From Rhizobium etli_C (GTDB lineage Bacteria > Pseudomonadota > Alphaproteobacteria > Rhizobiales > Rhizobiaceae), in assembly GCF_014198605.1 (NCBI RefSeq), contig NZ_JACIHU010000001.1: DNA of 64,000 nucleotides, one strand, 5' to 3'. Shown here in pieces: positions 17,339 through 25,968 of the stretch; within the stretch, counting starts at the first letter, position 1, and every line of letters begins with the position of its first letter. A model generated the notes under the pieces. It saw only the letters and a list, made by a program, of their open reading frames with translations. It was not told where the DNA came from and ran no database searches. Made by a program: the position numbers and the translations under genes.

Positions 17339-18688
17339 ATGATTTCGAAAATCCTCATCGCCAATCGCGGGGAAATCGCCCTTCGCGTGCTCCGGGCCTG
17401 CAAGGAGCTCGGCATTGCTTGCGTCGTGGTGCATTCCACCGCCGACGCCGATGCCATGCATGTGCGCCTTGCCGACGAAAGCGTGTGCATCGGTCCGCCC
17501 TCCTCGCGCGAGAGCTATCTCAATATCCACCAGATCGTCGCCGCCTGCGAGATCACCGGCGCCGACGCCGTGCATCCGGGCTACGGCTTTCTCTCCGAGA
17601 ACGCCAAGTTCGCCGATATTCTCGACGCCCACGGCATCACCTTCATCGGGCCGACGGCGGATCATATCCGCATCATGGGCGACAAGATCACCGCCAAGAC
17701 GACGGCGCTGGAACTCGGTATCCCTGTCGTTCCGGGTTCGGACGGCGAAGTGAAGACCGAAGAGGATGCGCTGCGGACGGCCGCCGAAATCGGCTATCCC
17801 GTGCTGATCAAGGCAACCGCCGGCGGCGGCGGGCGCGGCATGAAGGTCGCCAGGAGCGAGGCCGATCTGATCGAGGCCTGGTCGACGGCGCGCACGGAAG
17901 CGGCAGCCGCCTTCGGCAACGATGCCGTCTACATGGAAAAATATCTCGGCAAGCCGCGCCACATCGAAATCCAGGTATTCGGCGACGGCGAAGGCAATGC
18001 CATCCATCTCGGCGAACGCGACTGCTCGCTGCAGCGCCGCCACCAGAAGGTCTGGGAAGAGGCGAATTCGCCGGCGCTGAATGTCGAGCAGCGCATGAAG
18101 ATCGGCCAGATCTGCGCCGACGCCATGAAGAAGCTGAAATATCGCGGCGCCGGCACGATCGAATTCCTCTACGAGAACGGCGAGTTCTATTTCATCGAAA
18201 TGAACACCCGCCTGCAGGTGGAACATCCGATCACCGAAGCGATCACCGGTATCGACCTCGTCCACGAGCAGATCCGTGTCGCTTCCGGCGGTGGCCTGTC
18301 GGTGACGCAGGACGAAGTGCATTTTTCCGGCCACGCCATTGAATGCCGCATCAATGCCGAGGATGCGCGCACTTTCGTGCCCTCGCCCGGCACGATCACG
18401 CATTTCCATGCGCCGGGCGGCCTTGGCGTGCGCATCGATTCCGGCGCCTATCAGGGCTACAAGATCCCGCCCTATTACGACAGCCTGATCGGCAAACTTA
18501 TCGTGCACGGTCGCACCCGCGTCGAATGCATGATGCGGTTGCGCCGCGCGCTCGACGAATTCGTCGTGGACGGCATCAAGACGACGCTGCCGTTGTTCCA
18601 GGAACTCGTCTCCAATCAGGATATCGCCAACGGCGACTACGACATCCACTGGCTGGAACACCACCTCGCCAACACACCGGCGGCATAG
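17339..18688 (+). CDS. accC: Acetyl-CoA carboxylase biotin carboxylase subunit
   Basis: A 449-residue ATP-grasp enzyme that carboxylates the biotin of AccB. It opens MISKILIANRGEIALRVLRA, has the glycine-rich ATP loop ATAGGGGRGMK near residue 165, and the ATP-grasp core FIEMNTRLQVEHPITEAITG. Length matches bacterial AccC. The ATG at 17339 lies 10 bases after the accB stop, and aat follows after seven bases, so aroQ-accB-accC-aat form one probable operon. Confidence 0.97.
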   Translation: MISKILIANRGEIALRVLRACKELGIACVVVHSTADADAMHVRLADESVCIGPPSSRESYLNIHQIVAACEITGADAVHPGYGFLSENAKFADILDAHGITFIGPTADHIRIMGDKITAKTTALELGIPVVPGSDGEVKTEEDALRTAAEIGYPVLIKATAGGGGRGMKVARSEADLIEAWSTARTEAAAAFGNDAVYMEKYLGKPRHIEIQVFGDGEGNAIHLGERDCSLQRRHQKVWEEANSPALNVEQRMKIGQICADAMKKLKYRGAGTIEFLYENGEFYFIEMNTRLQVEHPITEAITGIDLVHEQIRVASGGGLSVTQDEVHFSGHAIECRINAEDARTFVPSPGTITHFHAPGGLGVRIDSGAYQGYKIPPYYDSLIGKLIVHGRTRVECMMRLRRALDEFVVDGIKTTLPLFQELVSNQDIANGDYDIHWLEHHLANTPAA

Positions 18689-18695
18689 GACAGGA

Positions 18696-19310
18696 ATGGC
18701 AGGATCGCGCAGGAAGTCACCAGGCATCACCCCTGACATTCTCCTGCGCGCCTATTCCATCGGCCTCTTCCCGATGGCCGAATCCGCAGACGACCCGGAG
18801 ATTTTCTGGGTCGAGCCAGAATTGCGCGGCGTCTTGCCGCTCGATCGTTTCCATATATCGAAGAGTCTTGCCAAGACGGTGCGCCGACATCCCTTCGAGA
18901 TCCGTTTCGACCACGCCTTCGAATCGGTGATCGCGGCTTGCGCCGAGGAGACATCGGGTCGCCCCAGCACCTGGATCAACCAGACAATCCGATCGCTCTA
19001 TTCGACGCTGTTCGACATGGGCCACGCCCATACCGTTGAAGCGTGGCACGGCGATGAACTGGTCGGCGGTCTCTACGGCGTCTCGCTCGGCTCGGCCTTC
19101 TTCGGCGAAAGCATGTTTTCACGCCGCACGGACGCTTCGAAGATCTGCCTCGTGCATCTGGTCGACCGGCTGAGAGAACGGGGCTTTACCCTGCTCGACA
19201 CTCAGTTCACCACTGAGCATCTGAAGACGTTCGGAGCGATCGACGTTCCGAAGGCCGATTATGCCGCGCTGCTTGCCGCCGCGATGGAATCGCCACACCT
19301 GAAGTTTTAG
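18696..19310 (+). CDS. aat: Leucyl/phenylalanyl-tRNA--protein transferase
   Basis: A 204-residue transferase that adds Leu or Phe to N-terminal Arg or Lys of proteins, making N-degrons for ClpS/ClpAP. Family marks are AYSIGLFPMAESADDPEIFWVEP near the start, VEAWHGDELVGGLYGVSLGSAFFGESMFSR in the middle and LLDTQFTTEHLKTFGA near the end. An AGGACAGG-type ribosome binding site sits in the seven-base gap after accC. Confidence 0.95.
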   Translation: MAGSRRKSPGITPDILLRAYSIGLFPMAESADDPEIFWVEPELRGVLPLDRFHISKSLAKTVRRHPFEIRFDHAFESVIAACAEETSGRPSTWINQTIRSLYSTLFDMGHAHTVEAWHGDELVGGLYGVSLGSAFFGESMFSRRTDASKICLVHLVDRLRERGFTLLDTQFTTEHLKTFGAIDVPKADYAALLAAAMESPHLKF

Positions 19311-19372
19311 ACGCGATCGATTCATCCCTACGTTGATTTTTCGGCCGATTTCAGTAGCTTCCGGAAAATACA

Positions 19373-20317
19373 ATGGGGGATAGAATTTTGAAACGATATT
19401 TCGCCGCGGCGATGCTTTTCGCCTTCCTTGCAGCTCAGGCCGAGGCACGTCCCTATCAAGAGATGTTTCCGGGCAGAACCGATTTTTCCGATACGGAAAA
19501 ACCGTTATTGGAAAAGCTCGATTTTCAGCAGGGTGTGATCAAGCTGCCCGAAGCGAAGGCGACGCTCAATGTGCCCGCCGACTTCTACTATCTCAGCCCG
19601 GCCGACACGAAGACGGTGCTTGTCGATATCTGGGGAAATCCGCCGGCGGCGGCGGATGGAACGTTGGGAATGATCTTCCCGGCGAAATACGCGCCGACCG
19701 ACTCGGGATCCTGGGGATCGATTGTGGAATACAGTGCGGACGGTTATGTCTCAGACAGCGATGCCGCCACAACGAATTACGACGAACTGCTGCAGAACAT
19801 CAAGGATGCGATCAGCGAACGGAATCCTGAGCGCGAAAAGCAAGGCTTCCCGAAGATCACCCTTGTCGGCTGGGCTTCAGCGCCGCGTTATGACAAGCCG
19901 GCGCATGCAATGCACTGGGCGCGCGATCTGGTTTTCGGCAACGACACGCAAGCTGAGCACACGCTGAATTATTCGGTGCGCGTGTTCGGGCGCGAGGGTG
20001 TCTTTGAATTCGACTTCGTTGCCGGACTCCGACAGCTGAAGGAGATCGAGGCGGTCATCCCGACGGTCACGAAGCTCGTGCAGTTCGACAAGGGAATGAC
20101 CTATGGCGACTATGTCGACGGCGACAAGGTCGCGGCCTACGGCATGGCAGGAATGATCGCCGCAGGCGCTGGCGCCAAGATTGCCGCAAAGGTCGGACTG
20201 CTGGCCCTTGCCCTTGCCTTCTTCAAAAAGGCCGGCATCCTTGTCGTCGTCCTGGCTGGCGTTGCGCTTCGCTTTGCCAAGGGTCTTTTCAACAGGAACA
20301 AAACACCGACCGCCTAG
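19373..20317 (+). CDS. DUF2167 family membrane protein
   Basis: About 314 residues: a signal peptide or N-terminal anchor (residues 8-24), a large extracytoplasmic DUF2167 domain and one or two C-terminal hydrophobic segments (about 245-292). Family-like stretches are LGMIFPAKYAPTDSGSWG and VGWASAPRYDKPAHAMHWARDL. ATG at 19373 and TTG at 19388 are both possible; the TTG has GGGGGA upstream and yields the neater signal peptide starting KRYFAAAMLFAF. Function unknown. Confidence 0.85.
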   Translation: MGDRILKRYFAAAMLFAFLAAQAEARPYQEMFPGRTDFSDTEKPLLEKLDFQQGVIKLPEAKATLNVPADFYYLSPADTKTVLVDIWGNPPAAADGTLGMIFPAKYAPTDSGSWGSIVEYSADGYVSDSDAATTNYDELLQNIKDAISERNPEREKQGFPKITLVGWASAPRYDKPAHAMHWARDLVFGNDTQAEHTLNYSVRVFGREGVFEFDFVAGLRQLKEIEAVIPTVTKLVQFDKGMTYGDYVDGDKVAAYGMAGMIAAGAGAKIAAKVGLLALALAFFKKAGILVVVLAGVALRFAKGLFNRNKTPTA

Positions 20318-20404
20318 CGGCGCGATAGGCGCATCAAAGCGGCGGTGTCTCTTGCGCGTCTCAAAGAGAGGCGCGCGGATGCTCCGGTGCCGCCGCGCGA
20401 CGTG

Positions 20405-20845
20405 TTAACGGGCAGTCGCCTTGGCTCCGTCGGGAGCCGGGACGTCCGAGCTCGTCTTGCAGTCCTTCAGCCAGACGTCGTAGATCGGGTGCTCGACGGC
20501 GTTGAGGCCAGGGCTGGCGGCAAACATCCAGCCGGTGAAGATGCGGCGGATCTTGCGGTCAAGGGTGATCTCGTCGACCTCGACGAAACCGTCGATCTTC
20601 TGTGCTTCGGCCTGATCGCGCGAATAACAGACCTTCGGCGTCACCTGGAGTGCGCCGAACTGCACCGTCTCGTTGACATAGACGTCGAAGGTCGTGATGC
20701 GGCCGGTGATCTTGTCGAGGCCGGAGAAGACGGCAACCGGGTTTTCAATGCGGGCGGCATGTGCCGCACCGGTCGGAAGCAAAGCCGAGAGCGCCAGCAG
20801 CGGTCCGGCGGCACGCAGGACCATGTTCCGCGTGAAGAGCTTCAT
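20405..20845 (-). CDS. DUF2155 family exported protein
   Basis: A 146-residue exported protein with a signal peptide (hydrophobic residues about 8-24, cleavage near AHAA). It contains the DUF2155 signature: VFSGLDKITGRITTFDVYVNETVQFG, LQVTPKVCYSRD and IFTGWMFAASPGLNAVEHPIYDVWLKDC. Two cysteines in the mature part could form a disulfide. ATG at 20845 gives the signal peptide; the frame opens at 20887. It lies next to the NDUFA12 gene, an association common in alphaproteobacteria; function is unknown. Confidence 0.86.
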   Translation of the reverse strand: MKLFTRNMVLRAAGPLLALSALLPTGAAHAARIENPVAVFSGLDKITGRITTFDVYVNETVQFGALQVTPKVCYSRDQAEAQKIDGFVEVDEITLDRKIRRIFTGWMFAASPGLNAVEHPIYDVWLKDCKTSSDVPAPDGAKATAR

Positions 20846-20958
20846 GTACCCGTCTCCAGATAATTTTTCAGTTTCATCCGCGGTCAAGCGCGGCCAACCT
20901 GCGGGTAAAGGTCAATTGTGGCCAAAAGCCGGGCTTGGGGATCGCCCGGTCGGCCGTC

Positions 20959-21357
20959 TCAGTTGCCGGGCGTCCAGGCGTCGTAATCGCCGGTGACGCG
21001 CGGACGTTCGCCGGGAACCGCGAGAGAGCCCGGCGGGCGGTAAGCCTGTGGCGATCCGGTGAGGTTGGGGCGGTGCGTCTTCTGCCATTCCTTGGCGACG
21101 TAGTTTTCCTTGGACGGAGGAACATCGGTGCGATGGTGCATCCAGCCGTGCCAGCCCGGCGGAATGGCGGAGGCTTCGGCATAACCCTTATAGATTACCC
21201 AGCGCTTCGGCAGACCGTAGGAGGACATGCCGCCTTCGTAATAGACGTTGCCGAATTCATCCTCACCGACGCGCTTGCCGAAACGCCAGGTCGCAAAACG
21301 CGTGCCCATCGTCTGACTGTTCCACCAGGTGAAGGTCTGAACCAGAAGATTCCACAT
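20959..21357 (-). CDS. NADH:ubiquinone oxidoreductase accessory subunit NDUFA12
   Basis: A 132-residue homologue of mitochondrial complex I subunit NDUFA12 (B17.2). Signature residues are the aromatic opening MWNLLVQTFTWWN, KRVGEDEFGNVYYEGG, WVIYKGYAEASAIPPGWHGWMHH and the C-terminal PHRPNLTGSPQAYRPPGSL-like region. ATG at 21357 follows AAGGAAAA and fits the family length; the frame continues to 21456 without conserved sequence. Its partner complex is assembled elsewhere in the genome. Confidence 0.94.
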   Translation of the reverse strand: MWNLLVQTFTWWNSQTMGTRFATWRFGKRVGEDEFGNVYYEGGMSSYGLPKRWVIYKGYAEASAIPPGWHGWMHHRTDVPPSKENYVAKEWQKTHRPNLTGSPQAYRPPGSLAVPGERPRVTGDYDAWTPGN

Positions 21358-21459
21358 GTCTTTTCCTTGTGCCCGCCAGTGCGGACCAAACCAGAATTCG
21401 TTTTCTCGCTTATGCCGTCGCCAAGCCGAATTGTCCAGCGATTCCACGAGAGCCAAGGG

Positions 21460-21933
21460 TCATTTCAAGGCCATCTTGAAGCCCAGATGCGAAGGTTTGA
21501 AGCCAAGCCTTTCATAGAAACGATGGGCGTCTTTGCGTATCGCATTCGAGGTCAATTGCACAAGGCGCACACCGCGGCCCTTTGCCTCGGCGATGGCGAA
21601 TTCGATCATCCGCGCGCCGATCCCCTGCCCGCGCATATCGGAGCGCGTCTGCACCGCCTCGATGATCATCGCCGAGGAGCCGCGGCCGGTCAGCGTCGTC
21701 GTCAGCATCGTCTGGAACGTACCGACGACCTCGCCGCCGCGCTCCGCAATGTAAAGCATCTGGTCGGGCGAGGCCTCGATGGCTGTGAAAGCCCTGACAT
21801 AGTCGGCAAAGGCCTCAGGATCCGTCGTATCGCCGTGACCGCCGAGCGCATCGGCGGCAATGATTGCCACGAGGGCTGGCAGATCGTCCTTCCGCGCCTG
21901 ACGAACAAAAATATCAGGCAACTCGACCAGCAT
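21460..21933 (-). CDS. GNAT family N-acetyltransferase
   Basis: A 157-residue GNAT-fold protein with the acetyl-CoA pyrophosphate loop RGQGIGARMIEFAIAEAKGRG (about residues 98-118) and the C-terminal DAHRFYERLGFKPSHLGFK. The substrate is not evident. It starts three bases after the stop of the GNAT gene at 21937-22440, which itself starts three bases after gatB, so the three genes form a tight unit. Confidence 0.88.
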   Translation of the reverse strand: MLVELPDIFVRQARKDDLPALVAIIAADALGGHGDTTDPEAFADYVRAFTAIEASPDQMLYIAERGGEVVGTFQTMLTTTLTGRGSSAMIIEAVQTRSDMRGQGIGARMIEFAIAEAKGRGVRLVQLTSNAIRKDAHRFYERLGFKPSHLGFKMALK

Positions 21934-21936
21934 GGC

Positions 21937-22440
21937 TCAATGTCCCTCGAGCGGTTTTTCGAGGATTAGCGCCGGAATGCCGGATTGCCCGGGCCCGCTA
22001 TACTCATTGCGGCCGACCTCGGTAAAGCCGTGCGCCTGGTAGAAGGCGATCGCCGCCGCATTCTGCGGCTCGACTTCGAGACGCATGATTTCGGCAGCGG
22101 GAAAGCAGGTTTCGATCTCGGCGAAGATATCGCGGCCGATGCCCTGGCGCTGCAGCGCCGGGCTGACATAGAGGAGGTGCAGCATGACCGTTTTCGTCAA
22201 CGCCTGCGACATCGCCGCATAACCTATGCCGCCGATCTTGCGGCCGTCGTCGGCGATGAGAAATTCGGCGTCCTTGCGCGCCAGGCGCGCCTTCAGCGCC
22301 GCCGGCGTGAAGAGATGGGCGATCAGCTCATCGACCTTGGTTTTGCCATGCAGGTCGTCATAGGTGGCGTGAAAGCTCTCCACCAGCAAGGCGCGGACCT
22401 TCTCCAGGTCGCCCTCGCCGGCGGTGCGGACGAAATACAC
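21937..22440 (-). CDS. GNAT family N-acetyltransferase
   Basis: A 167-residue GNAT protein. The acetyl-CoA site is SPALQRQGIGRDIFAEIE (about residues 92-109), followed by LEVEPQNAAAIAFYQAHGFTEVG, the usual fourth and fifth strands. Substrate unknown; it may act on a small molecule or protein N-terminus. It is tightly packed between gatB and a second GNAT gene with which it shares little sequence. Confidence 0.88.
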   Translation of the reverse strand: MYFVRTAGEGDLEKVRALLVESFHATYDDLHGKTKVDELIAHLFTPAALKARLARKDAEFLIADDGRKIGGIGYAAMSQALTKTVMLHLLYVSPALQRQGIGRDIFAEIETCFPAAEIMRLEVEPQNAAAIAFYQAHGFTEVGRNEYSGPGQSGIPALILEKPLEGH

Positions 22441-22443
22441 CGC

Positions 22444-23946
22444 TTATTCCTCAATGCCGAGCTTTGCCTTGACGAGCGCCTGGACGGCCTGCGGATTGGC
22501 TTTGCCGCCGGTCGCCTTCATCACCTGGCCGACAAACCATGCGGCCATGGTCGGCTTCGCCTTGACCTTTTCCACCTGATCGGGATTGGCGGCGATGATC
22601 TCGTCGACCGCCTTTTCGATCGCGCCGGTATCCGTCACCTGCTTCATGCCGCGCGCTTCGACGATTTCGGCGGGGTCGCCGCCTTCGGTCAACACGATCT
22701 CGAAGAGGTCCTTGGCGATCTTGCCGGATATGGTTCCCGCCTTGATAAGGTCGATGATGGCGCCGAGCTCGGCCGGAGAAACCGGCGTCTGCTCGATGTC
22801 CTTGCCGGTGCGGTTCAGCGCGCCGAGCAGGTCGTTGATCACCCAGTTTGCCGCCGTCTTGCCGTCGCGGCCGGCGGCCACGGCCTCGAAATAATCGGCG
22901 ATCGCCTTTTCGGAGACGAGCACGGAGGCGTCATAGACCGACAGGCCGAGCTCGCGGACGAAACGCTCCTTCTTGTCGTCAGGCAGTTCCGGAAGATCGG
23001 CTGCCAGCGCCGTGACGAAGGCATCGTCGAATTCGAGCGGCAGCAGATCCGGATCTGGGAAGTAGCGATAGTCGTGCGCATCCTCCTTGGAACGCATGGA
23101 GCGCGTCTCGCCCTTGTTTGGATCGAAGAGGCGCGTCTCCTGCTCGATCTCGCCGCCATCCTCGAGAATGCCGATCTGGCGGCGGGCTTCGTATTCGATC
23201 GCCTGACCGATGAAGCGGATGGAGTTGACGTTCTTGATCTCGCAACGGGTGCCGAAAGCCTCGCCCGGGCGGCGGACGGAGACGTTGACGTCGGCGCGCA
23301 TCGAACCCTCGTCCATGTTGCCATCGCAAGTGCCGAGATAACGGACGATCGAACGCAGCTTGGTCATATAGGCCTTGGCTTCGTCGGATGAACGCATATC
23401 GGGCTTGGAGACGATTTCCATCAGCGCGACGCCGGAGCGGTTGAGATCAACATAGGACATGGTGGCATGCTGGTCGTGCATCGACTTGCCGGCATCCTGC
23501 TCCAGATGCAGGCGCTCGATGCCGATCTCGATGTCCTCGAACTGGCCCTGGCGGTCCGGCCCGAGCGAAATGACGATCTTGCCCTCGCCGACGATCGGAT
23601 CCTTGAACTGCGAGATCTGATAGCCCTGCGGCAGATCGGGATAGAAATAGTTCTTGCGGTCGAAGAGCGAGCGCTTGTTGATCCGAGCTTTGAGGCCGAG
23701 ACCGGTGCGCACCGCCTGCTTCACGCATTCCTCGTTGATGACGGGCAGCATGCCGGGCATGGCGGCATCGACCAGCGACACGTTCGAATTCTGCGGCTTG
23801 CCGAATTCGGTCGAGGCGCCGGAGAAGAGCTTCGAATTCGACAGCACCTGGGCATGGACTTCCATGCCGACGATGACTTCCCAGTCGCCGGTGGCGCCGG
23901 GGATGAAGCGTTTCGGATCAGGCGTGCGGACGTCGACTAGGGTCAT
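22444..23946 (-). CDS. gatB: Asp-tRNA(Asn)/Glu-tRNA(Gln) amidotransferase subunit B
   Basis: A 500-residue GatB, the subunit that binds misacylated tRNA and activates the carboxylate for transamidation. Signatures are WEVIVGMEVHAQVLSNSKLFSG near the N-terminus, YFYPDLPQGYQISQF, GSMRADVNVSVR, and the C-terminal YqeY-like tail domain (AAWFVGQVMKATGGKANPQ). ATG at 23946 is preferred; the frame opens at 24090 without family sequence. It is separated from gatC-gatA by about 3 kb of small genes. Confidence 0.97.
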   Translation of the reverse strand: MTLVDVRTPDPKRFIPGATGDWEVIVGMEVHAQVLSNSKLFSGASTEFGKPQNSNVSLVDAAMPGMLPVINEECVKQAVRTGLGLKARINKRSLFDRKNYFYPDLPQGYQISQFKDPIVGEGKIVISLGPDRQGQFEDIEIGIERLHLEQDAGKSMHDQHATMSYVDLNRSGVALMEIVSKPDMRSSDEAKAYMTKLRSIVRYLGTCDGNMDEGSMRADVNVSVRRPGEAFGTRCEIKNVNSIRFIGQAIEYEARRQIGILEDGGEIEQETRLFDPNKGETRSMRSKEDAHDYRYFPDPDLLPLEFDDAFVTALAADLPELPDDKKERFVRELGLSVYDASVLVSEKAIADYFEAVAAGRDGKTAANWVINDLLGALNRTGKDIEQTPVSPAELGAIIDLIKAGTISGKIAKDLFEIVLTEGGDPAEIVEARGMKQVTDTGAIEKAVDEIIAANPDQVEKVKAKPTMAAWFVGQVMKATGGKANPQAVQALVKAKLGIEE

Positions 23947-24206
23947 CTGATGCTCTTTGCAGGCTGTTCTTTTCCACTGGTGAGGTAAATGAAATGGCGT
24001 GCCGGTGCAAGGCTTTCGCGGCGTAAGCAGCTGCCGATGGTCGCCAAAGGCCGAGAAGCGGCTTTGGACCGGAGCGCAGTATGTTCCCATATGCGAAGCG
24101 ATCGAAAACGAGCTTCGACTGTCCCCGATTGTCGATACCGCGGTCCTCTCTATCTTTGTCCAAAAATACCGCCCGGACTTGAAGCCCTCATTACATGGAG
24201 GCTCGA

Positions 24207-24383
24207 TTGAAGGATTATCTGCCCTATCTGGTCGGAACCCTCACGGGGGTGCTGGTCGCGCTCATCATTTCCGCCTTGTTGACGCTGCAGGGAACACCGC
24301 AGCTCATGCTTTTCGCACTGCTACCGGCCATCGGTGGCGCGATCGTCGAGCGCGTTTCCCAGCGCCGATCCGACAAGTCTTAG
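24207..24383 (+). CDS. Small membrane protein, unknown function
   Basis: About 58 residues with two hydrophobic helices (VGTLTGVLVALIISALLTL and LMLFALLPAIGGAIVE) and a basic tail ERVSQRRSDKS. A TTG at 24207 with GGAGG seven bases upstream looks better than the ATG at 24195, which lacks a ribosome binding site. The stop lies seven bases before the VOC-family gene, suggesting coupling. No family recognised. Confidence 0.6.
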   Translation: MKDYLPYLVGTLTGVLVALIISALLTLQGTPQLMLFALLPAIGGAIVERVSQRRSDKS

Positions 24384-24390
24384 AAGCGCC

Positions 24391-24765
24391 ATGGGAAGGC
24401 TGAAGGAGATCGTCATCGACTGCGACATCCCCTCGCGTGTTGCCCGTTTCTGGGCGGCGGCGCTCGATGGCTACCAAGTGATGCCTTATGACGGTGCGGA
24501 GCTCGCTCGCCTTGCCGCGATGGGGCTAACACCTGAAACGGACCCGACCGTGATGGTCGACGGCCCCGGAACACGCCTCTGCTTCCACCTTCGCCAGGGA
24601 GAGCGTCCCGCCCGCAACCGTGTCCACCTCGATATCGCCGCTTCGGATCGCAGACGAGAAGTGGAACGGCTCTTATCCCTCGGCGCGACTTTCGTGCGTG
24701 AGACGGATGCCTACACGGTCTTGAATGATCCCGAAGGCAACAACTTCTGCGTCACCTCCGAATAG
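24391..24765 (+). CDS. VOC superfamily (glyoxalase-like) protein
   Basis: A 124-residue single-domain protein of the vicinal oxygen chelate type: KEIVIDCDIPSRVARFWAAALDG at the start, RLCFHLRQGERPARNRVHLDI in the centre and LNDPEGNNFCVTSE at the end, the usual beta-alpha-beta repeats. It resembles the glyoxalase-like subfamily found in actinobacterial and rhizobial genomes rather than gloA. Substrate unknown. The ATG at 24391 is seven bases downstream of the small membrane protein gene. Confidence 0.82.
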   Translation: MGRLKEIVIDCDIPSRVARFWAAALDGYQVMPYDGAELARLAAMGLTPETDPTVMVDGPGTRLCFHLRQGERPARNRVHLDIAASDRRREVERLLSLGATFVRETDAYTVLNDPEGNNFCVTSE

Positions 24766-24843
24766 ATTCGCGAACGGCGCCCGGCGGCATTTGCACATGC
24801 GCGCCGCACGCAATCATCGGCCTTCTGCAGGGCTTTTGAAACC

Positions 24844-25350
24844 TCAGAATTCCTGTCCGTATCCGCCGCCGTCGGAGACGAGCTGCTTCGTCAGCCCGAC
24901 GGAGGGCACGTCGCGGTCGAGCTTCGGATTATAGGCCACCGAGAGCCAGTGGATGCTGTAGCCGTGCTTCTGAAAGAAACCGATCGCCTCGCTGTTGCCG
25001 GAGTGAGTCTGCATCGCCGCCTTGTCGAAGCCCTGTTCGGCGATCTCCGTTTCGATGCGCTCGAGGAGCGCCGAACCCAGCCCCTGGCCGGTGAAGACGG
25101 GGTCGATCCAGAAATCCGAGATGGTTTCATCCAGGCCCTCGCGCGCCGCCCAGCCGGCGACCTGGCCGTTCTGTTCGACCACGGTGATGGTCAGCCAGTC
25201 GTTTTCCACGAAGTTGCGAAAGGCGCTGCGCGCTGCGTCGATCATCGCGTCCGATTCGCCGATCGACGCCATCGCCTTTTGCCAGGCCCTCAGCCCGATC
25301 TCACTCAAAAGTTCCGCTTCCCCGTCGCGGGCATTGCGAATGTGGATCAA
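24844..25350 (-). CDS. GNAT family N-acetyltransferase next to the yjhX leader
   Basis: About 168 residues: HIRNARDGEAELLSEIGLRAW opening, FWIDPVFTGQGLGSALLERIE as the acetyl-CoA loop and GNSEAIGFFQKHGYSIHWLS near the end. The start is uncertain. TTG at 25350 with GGGGG upstream gives the normal GNAT beginning; TTG at 25374 or GTG at 25356 are alternatives, and there is no ATG. It is divergent from the YjhX-like gene. In E. coli the antitoxin of YjhX/TopAI is YjhQ, also a GNAT protein, so this or the GNAT at 26251 could be a functional partner; that is inference only. Confidence 0.85.
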   Translation of the reverse strand: MIHIRNARDGEAELLSEIGLRAWQKAMASIGESDAMIDAARSAFRNFVENDWLTITVVEQNGQVAGWAAREGLDETISDFWIDPVFTGQGLGSALLERIETEIAEQGFDKAAMQTHSGNSEAIGFFQKHGYSIHWLSVAYNPKLDRDVPSVGLTKQLVSDGGGYGQEF

Positions 25351-25467
25351 CGGCACCCCCGCGTTACCCCGCAACTAGACCATTGAGTCGCGGATTTTAC
25401 CAGTGCCCCCAAGGGGATGACCGGTGGAAACCATAGTTTTCGACCGGTTTTGAACGACCAGGGCGCT

Positions 25468-25496
25468 CTTGACCGCCTTTTGCGACCTCAATACAA
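25468..25496 (+). promoter_or_regulatory. Probable promoter of the yjhX leader
   Basis: A perfect alphaproteobacterial -35, CTTGAC (25468-25473), then 17 bases and ATACAA (25491-25496) as a weaker -10. Transcription would begin near 25503, giving a leader of about 157 nt before the yjhX start codon. Confidence 0.5.
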
Positions 25497-25514
25497 AACC
25501 CCATCGAGGTGTTT

Positions 25515-25541
25515 ATGTTGAACCTGTCTGAGACCCGGTAA
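25515..25541 (+). CDS. Possible leader peptide of yjhX (8 aa)
   Basis: ATG-started mini-frame encoding MLNLSETR then TAA. GAGG stands at 25506-25509, five bases before the ATG, better placed than the ribosome binding site of yjhX itself. It would be the first ORF of the inferred leader transcript. E. coli topAI is controlled by a leader ORF (toiL) that senses ribosome-targeting antibiotics; the sequence here is unrelated, so only the arrangement is shared. Such short frames can occur by chance. Confidence 0.35.
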   Translation: MLNLSETR

Positions 25542-25592
25542 AGGCCCTGCCCGCGAGTTTTCTTGCGCGCATGGCCCGAAAAAAACGAAGCC

Positions 25593-25641
25593 CTGACGTT
25601 CGAATGAGCGTCAGACCGTTTTTGTGCGCCCTGCCGGGCGC
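25593..25641 (+). terminator. Attenuator-like terminator and following hairpin before yjhX
   Basis: CTGACG (25593-25598) pairs with CGTCAG (25609-25614). ACCG and then five T (25619-25623) follow, as in an intrinsic terminator. Directly after it, GCGCCC (25626-25631) and GGGCGC (25636-25641) form a second hairpin with loop TGCC, ending 18 bases before the yjhX ATG. The 6-bp first stem is modest, so efficiency is uncertain. Confidence 0.45.
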
Positions 25642-25659
25642 GATACCGGATCTCAACAC

Positions 25660-25917
25660 ATGGACATTTCCCGCACGGAGCAGCGCATCCTGCATCTCAT
25701 GGCCCAAGGCGGCCGCATCGAAATCATCCGCGACGACGACAGGAAGATCGAGAACGTCAGTTGCTTTACCCGCGACGGCTGGCTCTATCCCGGCGTCGAC
25801 CTCGATCTCTTCCGCAGGCTGAAGCGGCTGAAGGCGATCAAATCGTCAGGCGGCCAGCCCTACCGGATTACCGAAAGAGGGTTGAAGCTGGTCAGATCGC
25901 AGCTGGACAACCGATAA
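25660..25917 (+). CDS. yjhX: YjhX/TopAI-like protein (UPF0386)
   Basis: An 85-residue protein of the UPF0386 family. It begins MDISRTEQRILHLMAQGGRIEIIRD, continues NVSCFTRDGWLYPGVDLDLFRRLKRL and ends PYRITERGLKLVRSQLDNR, which covers the whole family length. E. coli YjhX (TopAI) is a toxin that inhibits DNA topoisomerase I and is neutralised by YjhQ. Whether rhizobial members are toxic is not known to me. The ATG at 25660 has only a weak GGA-containing ribosome binding site, consistent with control by the leader described upstream. Confidence 0.85.
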   Translation: MDISRTEQRILHLMAQGGRIEIIRDDDRKIENVSCFTRDGWLYPGVDLDLFRRLKRLKAIKSSGGQPYRITERGLKLVRSQLDNR

Positions 25918-25968
25918 TCGGACAATCAACCTGATCGCGCCTCAAACCGGCGCGGTCAGGGCTCGGCC

